From the NCBI RefSeq assembly GCF_016862635.1, contig NZ_BONI01000025.1, forward strand, positions 43,798-107,797: a DNA stretch of 64,000 nt, written 5' to 3'. Below, in pieces: positions 1-8,808 of the stretch. How positions within the stretch are numbered: position 1 is the stretch's first letter; every line of letters begins with the position of its first letter. The stretch comes from Catellatospora coxensis. Lineage in GTDB: Bacteria > Actinomycetota > Actinomycetes > Mycobacteriales > Micromonosporaceae. The position numbers and the translations under genes are program-made. The notes beneath the pieces are model-generated. The model saw nothing but the letters and a program-made list of their open reading frames with translations, was not told where the DNA came from and searched no databases.

Positions 1-1
1 G

Positions 2-3000
2 TCCGTCGACGACCTCGGGGACGTGGCCGAGCCTGACGACGACAAGTGCGTGCGCACCTGGTACGTCGACAACCCGGACCTGAACATGCGTACCTTCGTC
101 TCCCACACCCAGACCGTGTCGGCGAAGTGTGCCGACCCCTTCGACCTCGACACCGATCTGCTGGCCGACGAGCGCACCAGCTACGACCTGCAGGCGTGGA
201 ACGCCGGGCCGCAGTACGGCACGGCGACGCGCAGCGAGAGCCTGGACCGCTACGACGGCGCGCAGATCCGATACCTGCGGGTGTCGGAGACGACTTCGGT
301 CGACGCGTACGGTCGCGCCCTGGCGGTGCGCAACGCGCTGGACTACGAGACCCTCACCGAGTACACCGAGACCCGCGGCCTCACGACCCAGGTGAAGGTC
401 ACCGACCCGAAGACCTTCACGACGACCACCACCTACGATGCCGCCTTCGCGGTGCCGACGGTGGCGATCGACAACAACAACCGGCGCACCGAGATGGCGT
501 ACGACTCGTTCGGCCGGCTGACCGACGTCTGGATGCCCGACCGTAACCGGAGCCAGGGGGCCACGCCCAGCCGCAAGTACACGTACCTGGTGCGCAACGA
601 CCGCCCTTCCGTGGTCGGCACCGGTGAGCTGAACAGCGACGGCACCTACTCGATGAGCTACGAGCTGATGGACGGCATGCTCCGACCCCGGCAGAGCCAG
701 CGGCCGGGACCGGGCGGCTGGCTGCTCACCGACACGTTCCACAACGGCCTCGGCCAGGCGTACAAGACCAATGCGGCGTACCTGGCCGTCGGCACCGCCG
801 GCGATCTGCCGCTGGTGACGCCGGAGGGCGCGGTCAACGGGCAGACCACCATCACCTACGACGGCGCGGGCCGTCCGGTCGCCGAGACGTTCTCCGTGGC
901 AGGTGACGCCCGGTGGACCACCACGATGACCTACCAGGGCGACCGCACGAACGTGGACCCGCCGTCGGGCGGGGTGCCCACCACGACCGTCACGAACGCG
1001 CTCGGCCAGATGACCGAGCTGCATCAGTACCACGGGTCCGGTCCGAGCGGGCCGGCCGACGTGACCCGTTACACGTACAACCACGGCGGGTCGCTGGAGA
1101 CGGTGACCGATCCGCTGGGCAACGTCTGGCGCTACCACTACAACCAGCGCGGGCTGAAGACCTGGGTCGAGGACCCGGACTCCGGTGACAGCAGGTACGA
1201 ATACGATGCGCTCGGCCAGCTCAGTTACTCGATCGACGAGCGCGGCAACAAGCTGTCGATGCGATACGACAAGATCGGCCGTAAGATCGAGACCTGGCAG
1301 GGCGACCTCGACAGCGGCACCAAGATCGCGGCGTGGGTCTACGACACCGTGGCCAAGGGGCAGCTCTACTACAGCCAGCGCATCGTGGACGGCCAGAACT
1401 ACTACATGATCCATCTGACCCGCGACGCGCTCAACCGGCCCACCAAGACCCGCTACTCCTTCCCCTCCGGCGGCGTCGGCTCGCAGCTCGGCAAGAGCTA
1501 CGACTTCACCACGGCGTACAACATCGACGGCACGGTGCAGTCCAACGGCACGCCCGAGGCGGGCGGCCTGCCGGCGGAGGCGGTGACCACCACCTACGAC
1601 AGCCTTCGTCGGCCGAGCCGGCTCGACGGAGCGAGCAGCTACGTCACCGCCAGCGTCTACGGCAACGTCGGCAACCTGCTGCAGGCCGAGCTGTTCACCG
1701 GCGGCACGGGCAAGAAGGCCTGGCTCGGCTGGGAGTACGAGCGAGGCACGAACCGGATGGTGAAGTCGACGGTCAAGCGCCAGGGCGTCTCCGTCGACGA
1801 CATGAACGTCCAGTACTCGTACGACGACACGGGCAACATCCTGTCCATCGCCGACACGCCCGTCGGCGGCACCCGGGACATCCAGTGCTTCGCCTACGAC
1901 CACCTGCGCCGCTTGACCGAGGCGTGGGCCACCGACAGCGCGACCAAGACGTGTGCGGACGGTGTCACCGAGACGGGAGTCGGCGGTCCGGCGCCGTACC
2001 ACCACAGCTGGACCTTCGACGAGGTGGGCAACCGCAAGACCGAGACGATCCACTCGATCACCGGCGGTGCGCCGACCGAGCGCACGTACCAGTACCCCGC
2101 ACCTGGCGAGGGCTACAACCAGCCGCACACCGTCAACGCGATCGAGGAGACCGGCCCTGCCGGGTCGAAGACCTTCCGCTACCGGTACGACGCCACCGGC
2201 AACACCGTGTGCCGGCCCAACTCCACCACCGACAGCGTCTGCGCCGTCGGTGGCGAGTCGGGGCACCAGACACTGACCTGGGACGCCGAGGGCCACCTGG
2301 CCACCAGCACCCCGGCCGGCGGCCAGACCACGACGTACATCTACGACGCCGACGGCAACCGGATCGCCCGCAAGGAGGCCGGTGGCACCACCACGCTCTA
2401 CCTGCCGGGCATGGAGCTCGCGCAGGCCGGTGCCGGGGCGGTCACCGGTACGCGTTTCTACGCCTTCGGTGGCAAGACGGTGGCGGTGCGTAACGGCACG
2501 GGTGCCGTCAACTTCCAGGCCGCCGACGGCAACGGAACCGCATCCTGTGTGATCAACGCGGTCACGGGGTCGATCAGCTGGCGGCGCACCACGCCGTACG
2601 GCGCCGACCGTGGCAGCACGCCGCCGGCCTCGTGGCCCGACCAGAAGGGCTTCGTAGGCGGCACGAAGGACGGCACCGGACTGACTCACCTGGGCGCCCG
2701 CGAATACGACCCGGCCATCGGCCGGTTCACCAGCGTCGACCCGATCATGGATCTCAAGGATCCGCAGCAGTGGAGCGCCTACGGCTACGGCAACGGCAAC
2801 CCCCTGGTGATGCCCGACCCCTCGGGCACGAAACCGTGTCTCGACGAGGGTGACTGCGGCACCGCCGCCGGCTACCAGCCGACCAGACAACCGCGAAAAT
2901 TCAGTATGGGCCCCAACTGGAACAACACGAAGGAGTGCGCCACTGGTTCGTGGGTGGCGGCGGGTCAGCATTCCTGCAAGCCGGCGGGCCACAACAAGGA

Positions 3001-3616
3001 GGGCGTCCAGGAGTGGCTGCGGGAGATCGTTCGGGCCGCGTGGGAGGCCGAGATCGATCCGCGGCTGCTGCTCACCGTGCTGATCATCGAGAGCGCCGAC
3101 GACCGCTCCAACGATGAGACCATGGCCTGGTGGGACCGGTTCATCCCGGCGGCCATCGGCAGTGTCTCGGTCGGTATGGCCAACATGCAGATGGGCACGT
3201 TCGAGGAGACCGTCAACAACCATCCGACAGAGTTCGGGCAGAACCCGAAGACGGGCAAGCCGCTCAACAACTCCGTCAGCGGCGGCATGGGGCCGTACGG
3301 AATGTGGAAGACTTCCATCAACGACGAGAAGCTGTCCATCCGCGCCGCCGCGTACCGGCTGAAGGACCTGCTGGCAAAGGTGCCGGCGAAGCCGACGGGC
3401 ACCGGGGCTGCGTTCACCCGGGAGGAGATCGCGGCGGTCGGCTACAACGTCGGCATGGAATTCGTCGACCCGATCGGCAGCGGCACCTACGCGGAGAAGT
3501 ACGGTGCACAGGGAAAGTCGATGGGTGACAGCGCCCAGGCCTATATGAACGGCGTCAAGACCTGGTGGCCCACGGCCGACCAGTGGCTCTGCGGGGACGG
3601 AGTGATCAATTGTTGA
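2..3616 (+). CDS. Rhs/YD-repeat protein with lysozyme-like C-terminal tip (5' end outside window)
   Basis: The frame is open from base 2, so the gene begins upstream; 1,204 residues are visible. YD-type repeats (YDALGQL, YDKIGRK, YDDTGNI, YDADGNR) fill about residues 60-860. The conserved Rhs core closes with REYDPAIGRF and PDPSG near residue 939. Such proteins form a secreted shell that encloses a variable C-terminal effector. The last 260 residues are not repeats: IDPRLLLTVLIIESAD with a candidate catalytic Glu at residue 1030, then SVGMANMQMGTF, SIRAAAYRLKDLL and AAVGYNVG. This order matches the lysozyme/SLT transglycosylase fold, so the tip probably cuts peptidoglycan. The Rhs call is firm; the lysozyme call rests on motif order only. 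The stop codon overlaps the next gene's start, which suggests co-expression with a partner. Confidence 0.9.
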   Translation, partial: SVDDLGDVAEPDDDKCVRTWYVDNPDLNMRTFVSHTQTVSAKCADPFDLDTDLLADERTSYDLQAWNAGPQYGTATRSESLDRYDGAQIRYLRVSETTSVDAYGRALAVRNALDYETLTEYTETRGLTTQVKVTDPKTFTTTTTYDAAFAVPTVAIDNNNRRTEMAYDSFGRLTDVWMPDRNRSQGATPSRKYTYLVRNDRPSVVGTGELNSDGTYSMSYELMDGMLRPRQSQRPGPGGWLLTDTFHNGLGQAYKTNAAYLAVGTAGDLPLVTPEGAVNGQTTITYDGAGRPVAETFSVAGDARWTTTMTYQGDRTNVDPPSGGVPTTTVTNALGQMTELHQYHGSGPSGPADVTRYTYNHGGSLETVTDPLGNVWRYHYNQRGLKTWVEDPDSGDSRYEYDALGQLSYSIDERGNKLSMRYDKIGRKIETWQGDLDSGTKIAAWVYDTVAKGQLYYSQRIVDGQNYYMIHLTRDALNRPTKTRYSFPSGGVGSQLGKSYDFTTAYNIDGTVQSNGTPEAGGLPAEAVTTTYDSLRRPSRLDGASSYVTASVYGNVGNLLQAELFTGGTGKKAWLGWEYERGTNRMVKSTVKRQGVSVDDMNVQYSYDDTGNILSIADTPVGGTRDIQCFAYDHLRRLTEAWATDSATKTCADGVTETGVGGPAPYHHSWTFDEVGNRKTETIHSITGGAPTERTYQYPAPGEGYNQPHTVNAIEETGPAGSKTFRYRYDATGNTVCRPNSTTDSVCAVGGESGHQTLTWDAEGHLATSTPAGGQTTTYIYDADGNRIARKEAGGTTTLYLPGMELAQAGAGAVTGTRFYAFGGKTVAVRNGTGAVNFQAADGNGTASCVINAVTGSISWRRTTPYGADRGSTPPASWPDQKGFVGGTKDGTGLTHLGAREYDPAIGRFTSVDPIMDLKDPQQWSAYGYGNGNPLVMPDPSGTKPCLDEGDCGTAAGYQPTRQPRKFSMGPNWNNTKECATGSWVAAGQHSCKPAGHNKEGVQEWLREIVRAAWEAEIDPRLLLTVLIIESADDRSNDETMAWWDRFIPAAIGSVSVGMANMQMGTFEETVNNHPTEFGQNPKTGKPLNNSVSGGMGPYGMWKTSINDEKLSIRAAAYRLKDLLAKVPAKPTGTGAAFTREEIAAVGYNVGMEFVDPIGSGTYAEKYGAQGKSMGDSAQAYMNGVKTWWPTADQWLCGDGVINC

Positions 3617-4089
3617 GTCGGACGCGCAAGCCACCGTGGCTGATCGCCGCCGTTTCGGTCGCGGCCGCGCTGATGCTGTGGGTCGGCTACACGGTGCTGT
3701 GGCCGTTCGTGCAGTACTCGTCGAGTGCCCAGCGGACGGCGGCCTCCTACCTTGACGAGATCGAGGTGGACGGCTACACCATGACGAAGGAGCTGACGGA
3801 CAGTGACTTCGCGGTGGCCCGGTACTACGTCGGACCGGCGGGTGATCCGTTCACGCTTGTGCGTGCTCCGGGCATCACCCTGACGCCGAGGCCGCCCGAT
3901 CAGCAGACGAAGACCGACTTCGACCAGATCCTGGCGGACTCCGCGCTGCCCGCTGACTGGCCGCACTGCGGGCTGACGCTGCTGCAGCAACTGAATCCCC
4001 TCCAGGCGGACCTGTCGGAGCGGGACCTCGCCCGCTTCCGCAGCGGCGAGCTGGAGATCATCCTGATCTCGGTGGGCTGCGAGGGCTGA
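3610..4089 (+). CDS. Small single-pass membrane protein, possible immunity partner of the Rhs tip
   Basis: The start is TTG at 3610 or TTG at 3613, both overlapping the Rhs stop (3614-3616). A purine-rich GGGGACGGAG lies at 3593-3602. I prefer 3610, giving 159 residues. A short basic N-terminus (RTRKPP) precedes one hydrophobic helix (WLIAAVSVAAALMLWVGYTV), then about 115 mostly polar residues that should lie outside the membrane. No family is recognised. The overlap implies translational coupling to the Rhs gene. An extracytoplasmic domain is where an inhibitor of a peptidoglycan-cutting toxin would need to sit, so an immunity role is a reasonable but unproven inference. It could instead be an accessory or export factor. 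Confidence 0.75.
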   Translation: MLSRTRKPPWLIAAVSVAAALMLWVGYTVLWPFVQYSSSAQRTAASYLDEIEVDGYTMTKELTDSDFAVARYYVGPAGDPFTLVRAPGITLTPRPPDQQTKTDFDQILADSALPADWPHCGLTLLQQLNPLQADLSERDLARFRSGELEIILISVGCEG

Positions 4090-4185
4090 GCCGGCTGCCG
4101 GGATCCTCGCGCCGCGCCGTCACGAGAATCCGTCGGTAAGGTTCGGCGGCGGCAGTGACCAGCGGTCCTGGTGTGCGGCGGACGA

Positions 4186-4230
4186 GCACAGAGGCCGCCA
4201 TGTGAGTTCCTCACATGGCGGCCTCTGTGC
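4186..4230. terminator. Very strong hairpin terminator
   Basis: A perfect 21-bp inverted repeat (4186-4206 with 4210-4230) has a three-base loop (TTC). It lies about 100 bp past the Rhs unit and 158 bp past the stop of the opposing DUF4259 gene, so it can serve both. There is no T-run, as is usual in actinobacteria. The rest of the gap from 4090 to 4387 shows no gene. Confidence 0.85.
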
Positions 4231-4387
4231 CATCGCTGTCAGTCCGGCAATCAGCGAAAAGCCGGCGAACCCGCTGAGTCTGACTCGCTGCGAGCGCTTC
4301 CAGCCGGCGGCAAAGCGCGCGGATCCGGTGTCGTCGACAGTGGGCGATACCGGAGAAGACACCAGGACCGCATTCACGCGAAGGAGG

Positions 4388-4852
4388 TCACTGGTCCGTC
4401 CCTCCCGTGACGCCGTCGTGCTTGTGCTCCCCGGTCAGGACCCGGTCGAGCCACTGGACCGTGCGCCCAGCCTCGATGCCGTCCGACTCGCTGACCCAAC
4501 CGTTCCGCCATTCACTGCCCGGTGCTCCCACTACGGCCAGTGCCCGACGGGCAAGCGCAACGAGCGGGACAGGGGCAGACTGCGACAGCGGCCAGCCCTG
4601 CGGTTCGAACTCGTTCTCTTCATCAGGCAACAGGTCGCTGCCCAAGGGCAGGCTGGCGGCGACCACACCGACCGCGGCCAGGACGATGGCCCCGAACAGA
4701 CCTTGGTCCCGCATCGACGCCGGTTCCTCGGCCGCGATTCCAAGCGTGCGCGTCAGCTCGGCGAGCCTCTGCTGTTCCGGCAGCTCGGCCAGCTCATCGA
4801 GGTAATCCTGTGCGTAGTCGCTGGCGAAGACGCCCGTTCCCCAAGTCCCCAC
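4388..4852 (-). CDS. DUF4259 domain protein
   Basis: The product has 154 residues. It opens with VGTWGTGVFASDYAQDYLDEL, the signature of DUF4259 proteins, which usually begin M-G-T-W-G-x-G. This fixes the start at GTG 4852, behind GGAAGGGG, rather than the upstream alternative at 4915. The middle part has a hydrophobic AIVLAAVGVVAASLPLG stretch typical of the buried helix in this family, not a clear membrane anchor. The molecular function of the family is unknown. It is a single gene facing the Rhs unit across the terminator. Confidence 0.8.
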   Translation of the reverse strand: MGTWGTGVFASDYAQDYLDELAELPEQQRLAELTRTLGIAAEEPASMRDQGLFGAIVLAAVGVVAASLPLGSDLLPDEENEFEPQGWPLSQSAPVPLVALARRALAVVGAPGSEWRNGWVSESDGIEAGRTVQWLDRVLTGEHKHDGVTGGTDQ

Positions 4853-4933
4853 ACAGCCCCTTCCGGCCCTGACCCGATGGTTGATCGAGCACCGTAACGC
4901 CACGAGCAGCGACATGGTAGGTTGACTGCCCTC

Positions 4934-5005
4934 GGTGGCTGTAGCTCAGGTGGTAGAGCGCGCACTGCTCGTGCGAGGCCGCGGGTTCGATCCCCGCCGG
5001 TCACC
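4934..5005 (+). tRNA. tRNA gene with histidine-type acceptor and abnormal anticodon arm
   Basis: A tRNA cloverleaf is visible: acceptor stem 4935-4941 with 4998-5004 (two wobble pairs), an extra G at 4934 that can pair with C at 5005 as in tRNA-His, D-arm GCTC/GAGC (4944-4959), and T-arm GCGGG-TTCGATC-CCCGC (4981-4997). CCA is not encoded. The anticodon arm is odd. The best seven-base loop (4965-4971) gives anticodon GCT with C at position 37, where a purine is expected, plus one G-A mismatch in the stem. An alternative perfect 5-bp stem leaves only a five-base loop. The body says His but the anticodon does not say GTG. It may be a degenerate tRNA copy or a tRNA pseudogene. Confidence 0.6.
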
Positions 5006-5085
5006 ATTGCAGAACCCTGACACCGAGCGTGTCAGGACCACTGCTCGTCGGCCAGGCCCGCCACACCCCAGCTCGGTACGGTGAG

Positions 5086-7815
5086 TCATGGCGAGGGTCG
5101 AGCGCCGCCGGTGCCGACAAGTCGTTCGGAGAGGCCCGCCGCGGCCGGGTGGCCGAGTTCACACGCCATCTCGAACGCTTCGTGCCATGCCCGCACGGCA
5201 TCGTCGGCACGTCCGAGGGCGCGCCAGGTGTCGCCGAGGCCCGTCAGCGGTTCGATCAGGTTGTAGCGGTCGCCGATGGCGCGGTAGAGCTCGACTGATC
5301 GCAGATAGCTCTCCGTCGCTGAGACCAGGGCGCCGCCGAGGTGGCTGATGAGCCCGAGGCTGTCGTGGCAGTTGGCCTGTCCCATGAGATCGCCCGACGT
5401 CTCCGCCAGCTTCAGCGCCGCCGCACAGTGTTCGCGGCCGGATTCGAGCCGGCCGAGTCTGGCCTCGTACCAACCCATCGCGCCCAGCGCCCGGCCCTGC
5501 CCGGCGAGGTGACCGGCCAGTTCATAGTGATGCAACCCCTTTTGCGCGTACGCCAACGCGGCCTCGAAGTCACCGGCGCTCTCGCTTCGCAGACACCGCA
5601 GGTGGTAGGTGCTTGCCAGCCCGTTGTGATCGTCCAGCAGCGTGAACTGCGCGACCGCCACCTCGAGCGCCGCGTCTGCTTCTTCCGGCTCGCCGTGCCG
5701 GAAGTGCGCCATGGCGAGGTGGAAGGCCGAGTTCGCCTGCCCGTCGGCACTGGCGGATCTCCGCGCCGCCTCGAGTGCCCGGGTCTGGGTGGTCAGCCAG
5801 TCGCGTCCGTAACCACGGCGGCGCAGGAACGTGCTCATGCACCAGGCGACCCGCCAGACGTGCTCGTCGAAGCCGCTGACCTCGGTGACGGCGGCGAGGG
5901 CGGCCCGCTCACGTTCGAACCACCCCATCGCCGCATCCCTGGTGGTCAGCCGTTCGACGGTCACTCCGGGCGACATCGGCGCCAGGCGGAGCGGATCCCG
6001 GTTGGGATCGAGCAGTCCCGCGGCCGTGTGCGCGGTATGGACGTAATGATCGAGGAGCCGTCGCAGCGCGACGCGGGCCTCCGCGGTGCCCACCGGCGGT
6101 GAGAGCTCCTTGGCGTAGGCCCGCAGCAGGTCGTGCGTGCCGAACCGCCGCGGCTCCTGCTCGGTCAAGAGCTGTGCGCGGGCCAGCTCATGCAGCAACG
6201 GCTGCACCTCCGCCTCGCCCAGACCGGCCAGGCTGGCGACCGCGGCCGGCCCGACTTCCGGGCCAGGGTGCAGGCCCAACAGCCGGAACAGGTGCACGGC
6301 CTGCTCGCTGACCGCTCGGAGCGACCACGAGAACACCGATCGCACGTCGGCTTTCGGATCATGCGCGTTCAGGGTTCCGAGGACGTCGTCTTCCAGCGTC
6401 GATGCCAGCGCAGCCAGTGTCAGCCCCGGCGCGATGGAAAGCCGTGCCGCCACCACGGCCAGTGCTAGCGGCAACCCGGCGCAGCGGCGGGCTATCCGCG
6501 CGGCTGCCTCCGCATCGGTGAGCGTGCCCAGCCTTCCCGCGAGCAGATCCAGCGCTTCCGGTTCGGCCAGCACGTCCAGCGGCACCGCCGTAGCCCCTTC
6601 CACGGCGACGAGCCCGGCGAGCGGATCGCGGCTGCTGATCAGCGCGAAACTGCCGGGAGTTCCCGGAAGCAGCGGCCGTACCTGCTCGGCGTCACGTGCG
6701 TTGTCGAGCACCACGAGTACCTTGCGGCCCGCGAGCACGCTGCGGTAAAGCGCCGCGCGGGCCTGCATGCCCGGCGGCACCCGGTCTGCCGGATGGCCGA
6801 GCGCCTCGAGGAAGGCCGACAGCACCTCACCCGGGTCCACGGTCGACGGGTGGGGATCGAAGCCGCGTAGGTTGACGAAGAGCTGCCCATCGGGGAATCG
6901 GTCCGCTGCGAGTCTCGCCCAGTGGATCGCGAGGGCGGACTTGCCGACCCCCGCTGGTCCGGTCACCACCGCGGCACCGGCGGCCTGGTCCAGCACGGCC
7001 AGTTCACGCTGTCGGCCGACGAATCCCGGCACGGTCATCGGCAACTGCGCGGGCACCCGGAAGACCGCCTGCTGGGCGCCAGGCAGGCGCAGCACCTCTT
7101 GATGCGCGGCCTGCAGGCGTTCTCCCGGGTCCACGCCCAGTTCGCTGAGCAGCAGCTCGCGTGTGGCCTGGAAGGCGGACAACGCCTCGGCTTGGCGGCC
7201 TGCGTGGTGTAGGGCCCGCATCAGCTGCGCGACCAGACCCTCTCGCAGCGGATGCTGGATCGCGTAGTGGCTGAGGTCGGCGGTGAGCTCCGGATCGGAT
7301 CCGGCCGACAGCCGTGCCTCGAACCATTCCTCCAGCGCCGCGAGACGCAGCTCGATCAGGCTGGTGGCGAGAGCGGAAACCGTGGGCGCGGGTGGAACGT
7401 CGGCGAAGGGCTCGCCCGGCCACTGCCGTTGCGCCTCGGCGTAGAGCTTCGTCGCCTCGTGCAGGTCGCCCTGTGCGCGTGCCGCGCGGGCATCGCGGAC
7501 CGACTGTTCGAAGAGCGTGACGTCCCACTCGTCTCTGCCCAGCTGCAGCACGTACCCCGGCTTGCGTGTCATCAGTTTTGGCGCCGCGTCCCCGAGCTCG
7601 CGGCGCAGACGCGACACACAGCCGTGCACGAGCGTCCGTGGATTCGACGGCGGGTGGTCCGGCCACAGCTCGTCGATCAGCTGATCGACGCTGGCGAGCC
7701 CACCTCGCCGGGCCAGCAGAATGGCCAGCACCTGCCGGATTCGCGGCGTGCCGACAGCGCGCGCCCGTCCACATTCGACGATCTCCAGTGGACCGAGCGA
7801 GCGAATCAGCAGCAC
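5086..7815 (-). CDS. AfsR/SARP-family regulator (OmpR-type HTH, BTAD, NB-ARC, TPR)
   Basis: The 909-residue regulator begins with a winged-helix DNA-binding domain (about 1-95; SLGPLEI, RQVLAILLARRG, LIDELWPD), followed by a bacterial transcriptional activation domain (about 100-245). A STAND-type ATPase follows, with Walker A TGPAGVGKSALA near residue 280 and the VVLDNARDAEQVRPLLPG segment. The last 300 residues are TPR-like helical repeats. Such proteins activate secondary-metabolite or development genes after nucleotide binding. I chose GTG 7815 because GGAAGG sits seven bases upstream; ATG 7830 is the alternative. It is divergent from the secreted metalloprotease at 7903, with 87 bp between them, which suggests control of that gene. 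A second protein of the same design lies at 55366-58182. Confidence 0.92.
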   Translation of the reverse strand: MLLIRSLGPLEIVECGRARAVGTPRIRQVLAILLARRGGLASVDQLIDELWPDHPPSNPRTLVHGCVSRLRRELGDAAPKLMTRKPGYVLQLGRDEWDVTLFEQSVRDARAARAQGDLHEATKLYAEAQRQWPGEPFADVPPAPTVSALATSLIELRLAALEEWFEARLSAGSDPELTADLSHYAIQHPLREGLVAQLMRALHHAGRQAEALSAFQATRELLLSELGVDPGERLQAAHQEVLRLPGAQQAVFRVPAQLPMTVPGFVGRQRELAVLDQAAGAAVVTGPAGVGKSALAIHWARLAADRFPDGQLFVNLRGFDPHPSTVDPGEVLSAFLEALGHPADRVPPGMQARAALYRSVLAGRKVLVVLDNARDAEQVRPLLPGTPGSFALISSRDPLAGLVAVEGATAVPLDVLAEPEALDLLAGRLGTLTDAEAAARIARRCAGLPLALAVVAARLSIAPGLTLAALASTLEDDVLGTLNAHDPKADVRSVFSWSLRAVSEQAVHLFRLLGLHPGPEVGPAAVASLAGLGEAEVQPLLHELARAQLLTEQEPRRFGTHDLLRAYAKELSPPVGTAEARVALRRLLDHYVHTAHTAAGLLDPNRDPLRLAPMSPGVTVERLTTRDAAMGWFERERAALAAVTEVSGFDEHVWRVAWCMSTFLRRRGYGRDWLTTQTRALEAARRSASADGQANSAFHLAMAHFRHGEPEEADAALEVAVAQFTLLDDHNGLASTYHLRCLRSESAGDFEAALAYAQKGLHHYELAGHLAGQGRALGAMGWYEARLGRLESGREHCAAALKLAETSGDLMGQANCHDSLGLISHLGGALVSATESYLRSVELYRAIGDRYNLIEPLTGLGDTWRALGRADDAVRAWHEAFEMACELGHPAAAGLSERLVGTGGARPSP

Positions 7816-7843
7816 ACGACCGCCTTCCATGTTTCGTACAGCT

Positions 7844-7871
7844 TTGGTGCAGTGCAAGCGACCACTATAAC
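7844..7871 (+). promoter_or_regulatory. Probable promoter of the metalloprotease gene
   Basis: TTGGTG (7844-7849) and TATAAC (7866-7871) are separated by 16 bp, a good vegetative-type promoter, about 32 bp before the protease start. It lies in the short divergent gap, so the AfsR-like regulator could act on it. Confidence 0.5.
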
Positions 7872-7902
7872 CACGCAACAGACAACCCCCGAGGAAATGG
7901 GA

Positions 7903-8691
7903 GTGCATGTGCTAACGGGCAGCAAACGGCGTATTTCCCTGGCGTTGACGGCAGCCGCCGCGACCGTGACGGCGATCGCCGCGGTCCCGGCGCACGCGGC
8001 GCCGGCGCCTTCCAACGAGCGTGTGGTCACTGTCGAGCGTGCCGCCGACGGCACGCTCACCGAGACGATCTACCAGGTCGCTCCCGGCTTCACCGGTGCC
8101 CTCCTCGCGAACAACCTGCGGGCCAAGGGCGCTTCCCACGTCGCGGTGCTCTCCGGCGAGCAGGCCAGTGGTGACGTCGTGGCCGCGGTCGCGGCCTGTT
8201 CGTCCGGCTCGGCCCGCACCTGGCCCAGCTCGGCGACCTGTTTCGTCCGGTGGTCGTACAACGGCGCGGTCCGCCCGGTGATCGACTTCGTCGACCACTC
8301 CGGCGCGAGCTGGCCTGTCGGACGCGCCGTGACGGAGTGGAACGAAACCTCCGGCATCGACTCCATCTACCGCCCGGCCAGTTCGGGCTGCGACGGCGCG
8401 CCGGCGCACTGCGTCCACGTCTACAGTTCCAACTACGGCGCCACCGGCTGGACGGGAAGCACCTCACGCACCTTCAACGCCGCGAACACCTACTACGCCA
8501 GCGCCTCGGTGAAGCTCAACGACTACTACGGGGGCACCGAGGCGCAGAAGTGGAACACGGCCTGCCACGAGCTGGGCCATGTCCTCGGCCTCGGCCACAA
8601 CACCGGCACCGAGAGCTGCCTCTACTCGTCCCGGACCAGCACCAAGTACCCGGACGCCGACGACTACAACCTGCTCGAGCGTTACTACTAA
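7903..8691 (+). CDS. Secreted matrixin-like zinc metalloprotease
   Basis: The 262-residue protein has an N-terminal signal peptide (basic SKRR, hydrophobic ALTAAAATVTAIAAV, cleavage after AHA). The zinc-binding motif is HELGHVLGLGHN, the HExxHxxGxxH signature of metzincins. A second segment (PDADDYNLLERYY) closes the domain. Upstream segments such as WPVGRAVTEWNETSGIDSIY and ASVKLNDYY fit the beta-strands of reprolysin/matrixin-like catalytic domains. GTG 7903 is chosen because GAGGA lies seven bases upstream; ATG 7897 is too close to it and GTG 7909 is also possible. The protein should act outside the cell. A perfect terminator follows the gene. Confidence 0.88.
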   Translation: MHVLTGSKRRISLALTAAAATVTAIAAVPAHAAPAPSNERVVTVERAADGTLTETIYQVAPGFTGALLANNLRAKGASHVAVLSGEQASGDVVAAVAACSSGSARTWPSSATCFVRWSYNGAVRPVIDFVDHSGASWPVGRAVTEWNETSGIDSIYRPASSGCDGAPAHCVHVYSSNYGATGWTGSTSRTFNAANTYYASASVKLNDYYGGTEAQKWNTACHELGHVLGLGHNTGTESCLYSSRTSTKYPDADDYNLLERYY

Positions 8692-8698
8692 GATCTCC

Positions 8699-8735
8699 GG
8701 TCGGCCGGTGACGTCGATGACGTCACCGGCCGACC
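8699..8735. terminator. Hairpin terminator after metalloprotease
   Basis: Arms 8699-8715 and 8719-8735 form a perfect 17-bp stem with a GAT loop, starting seven bases after the protease stop. It separates this gene from the LuxR-family gene downstream. Confidence 0.85.
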
Positions 8736-8808
8736 TGGCCTGTCGGCAAGAACCCGAGCCGCCGCGACGGCACTTGTGCGCGTGCCTCGAAAAGCGAGAT
8801 CATCACCC

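Noticed and set aside
5086..7815. A biosynthetic gene cluster around the AfsR-like regulator
   Set aside because: No synthase, synthetase or precursor peptide gene with convincing support lies in the window.
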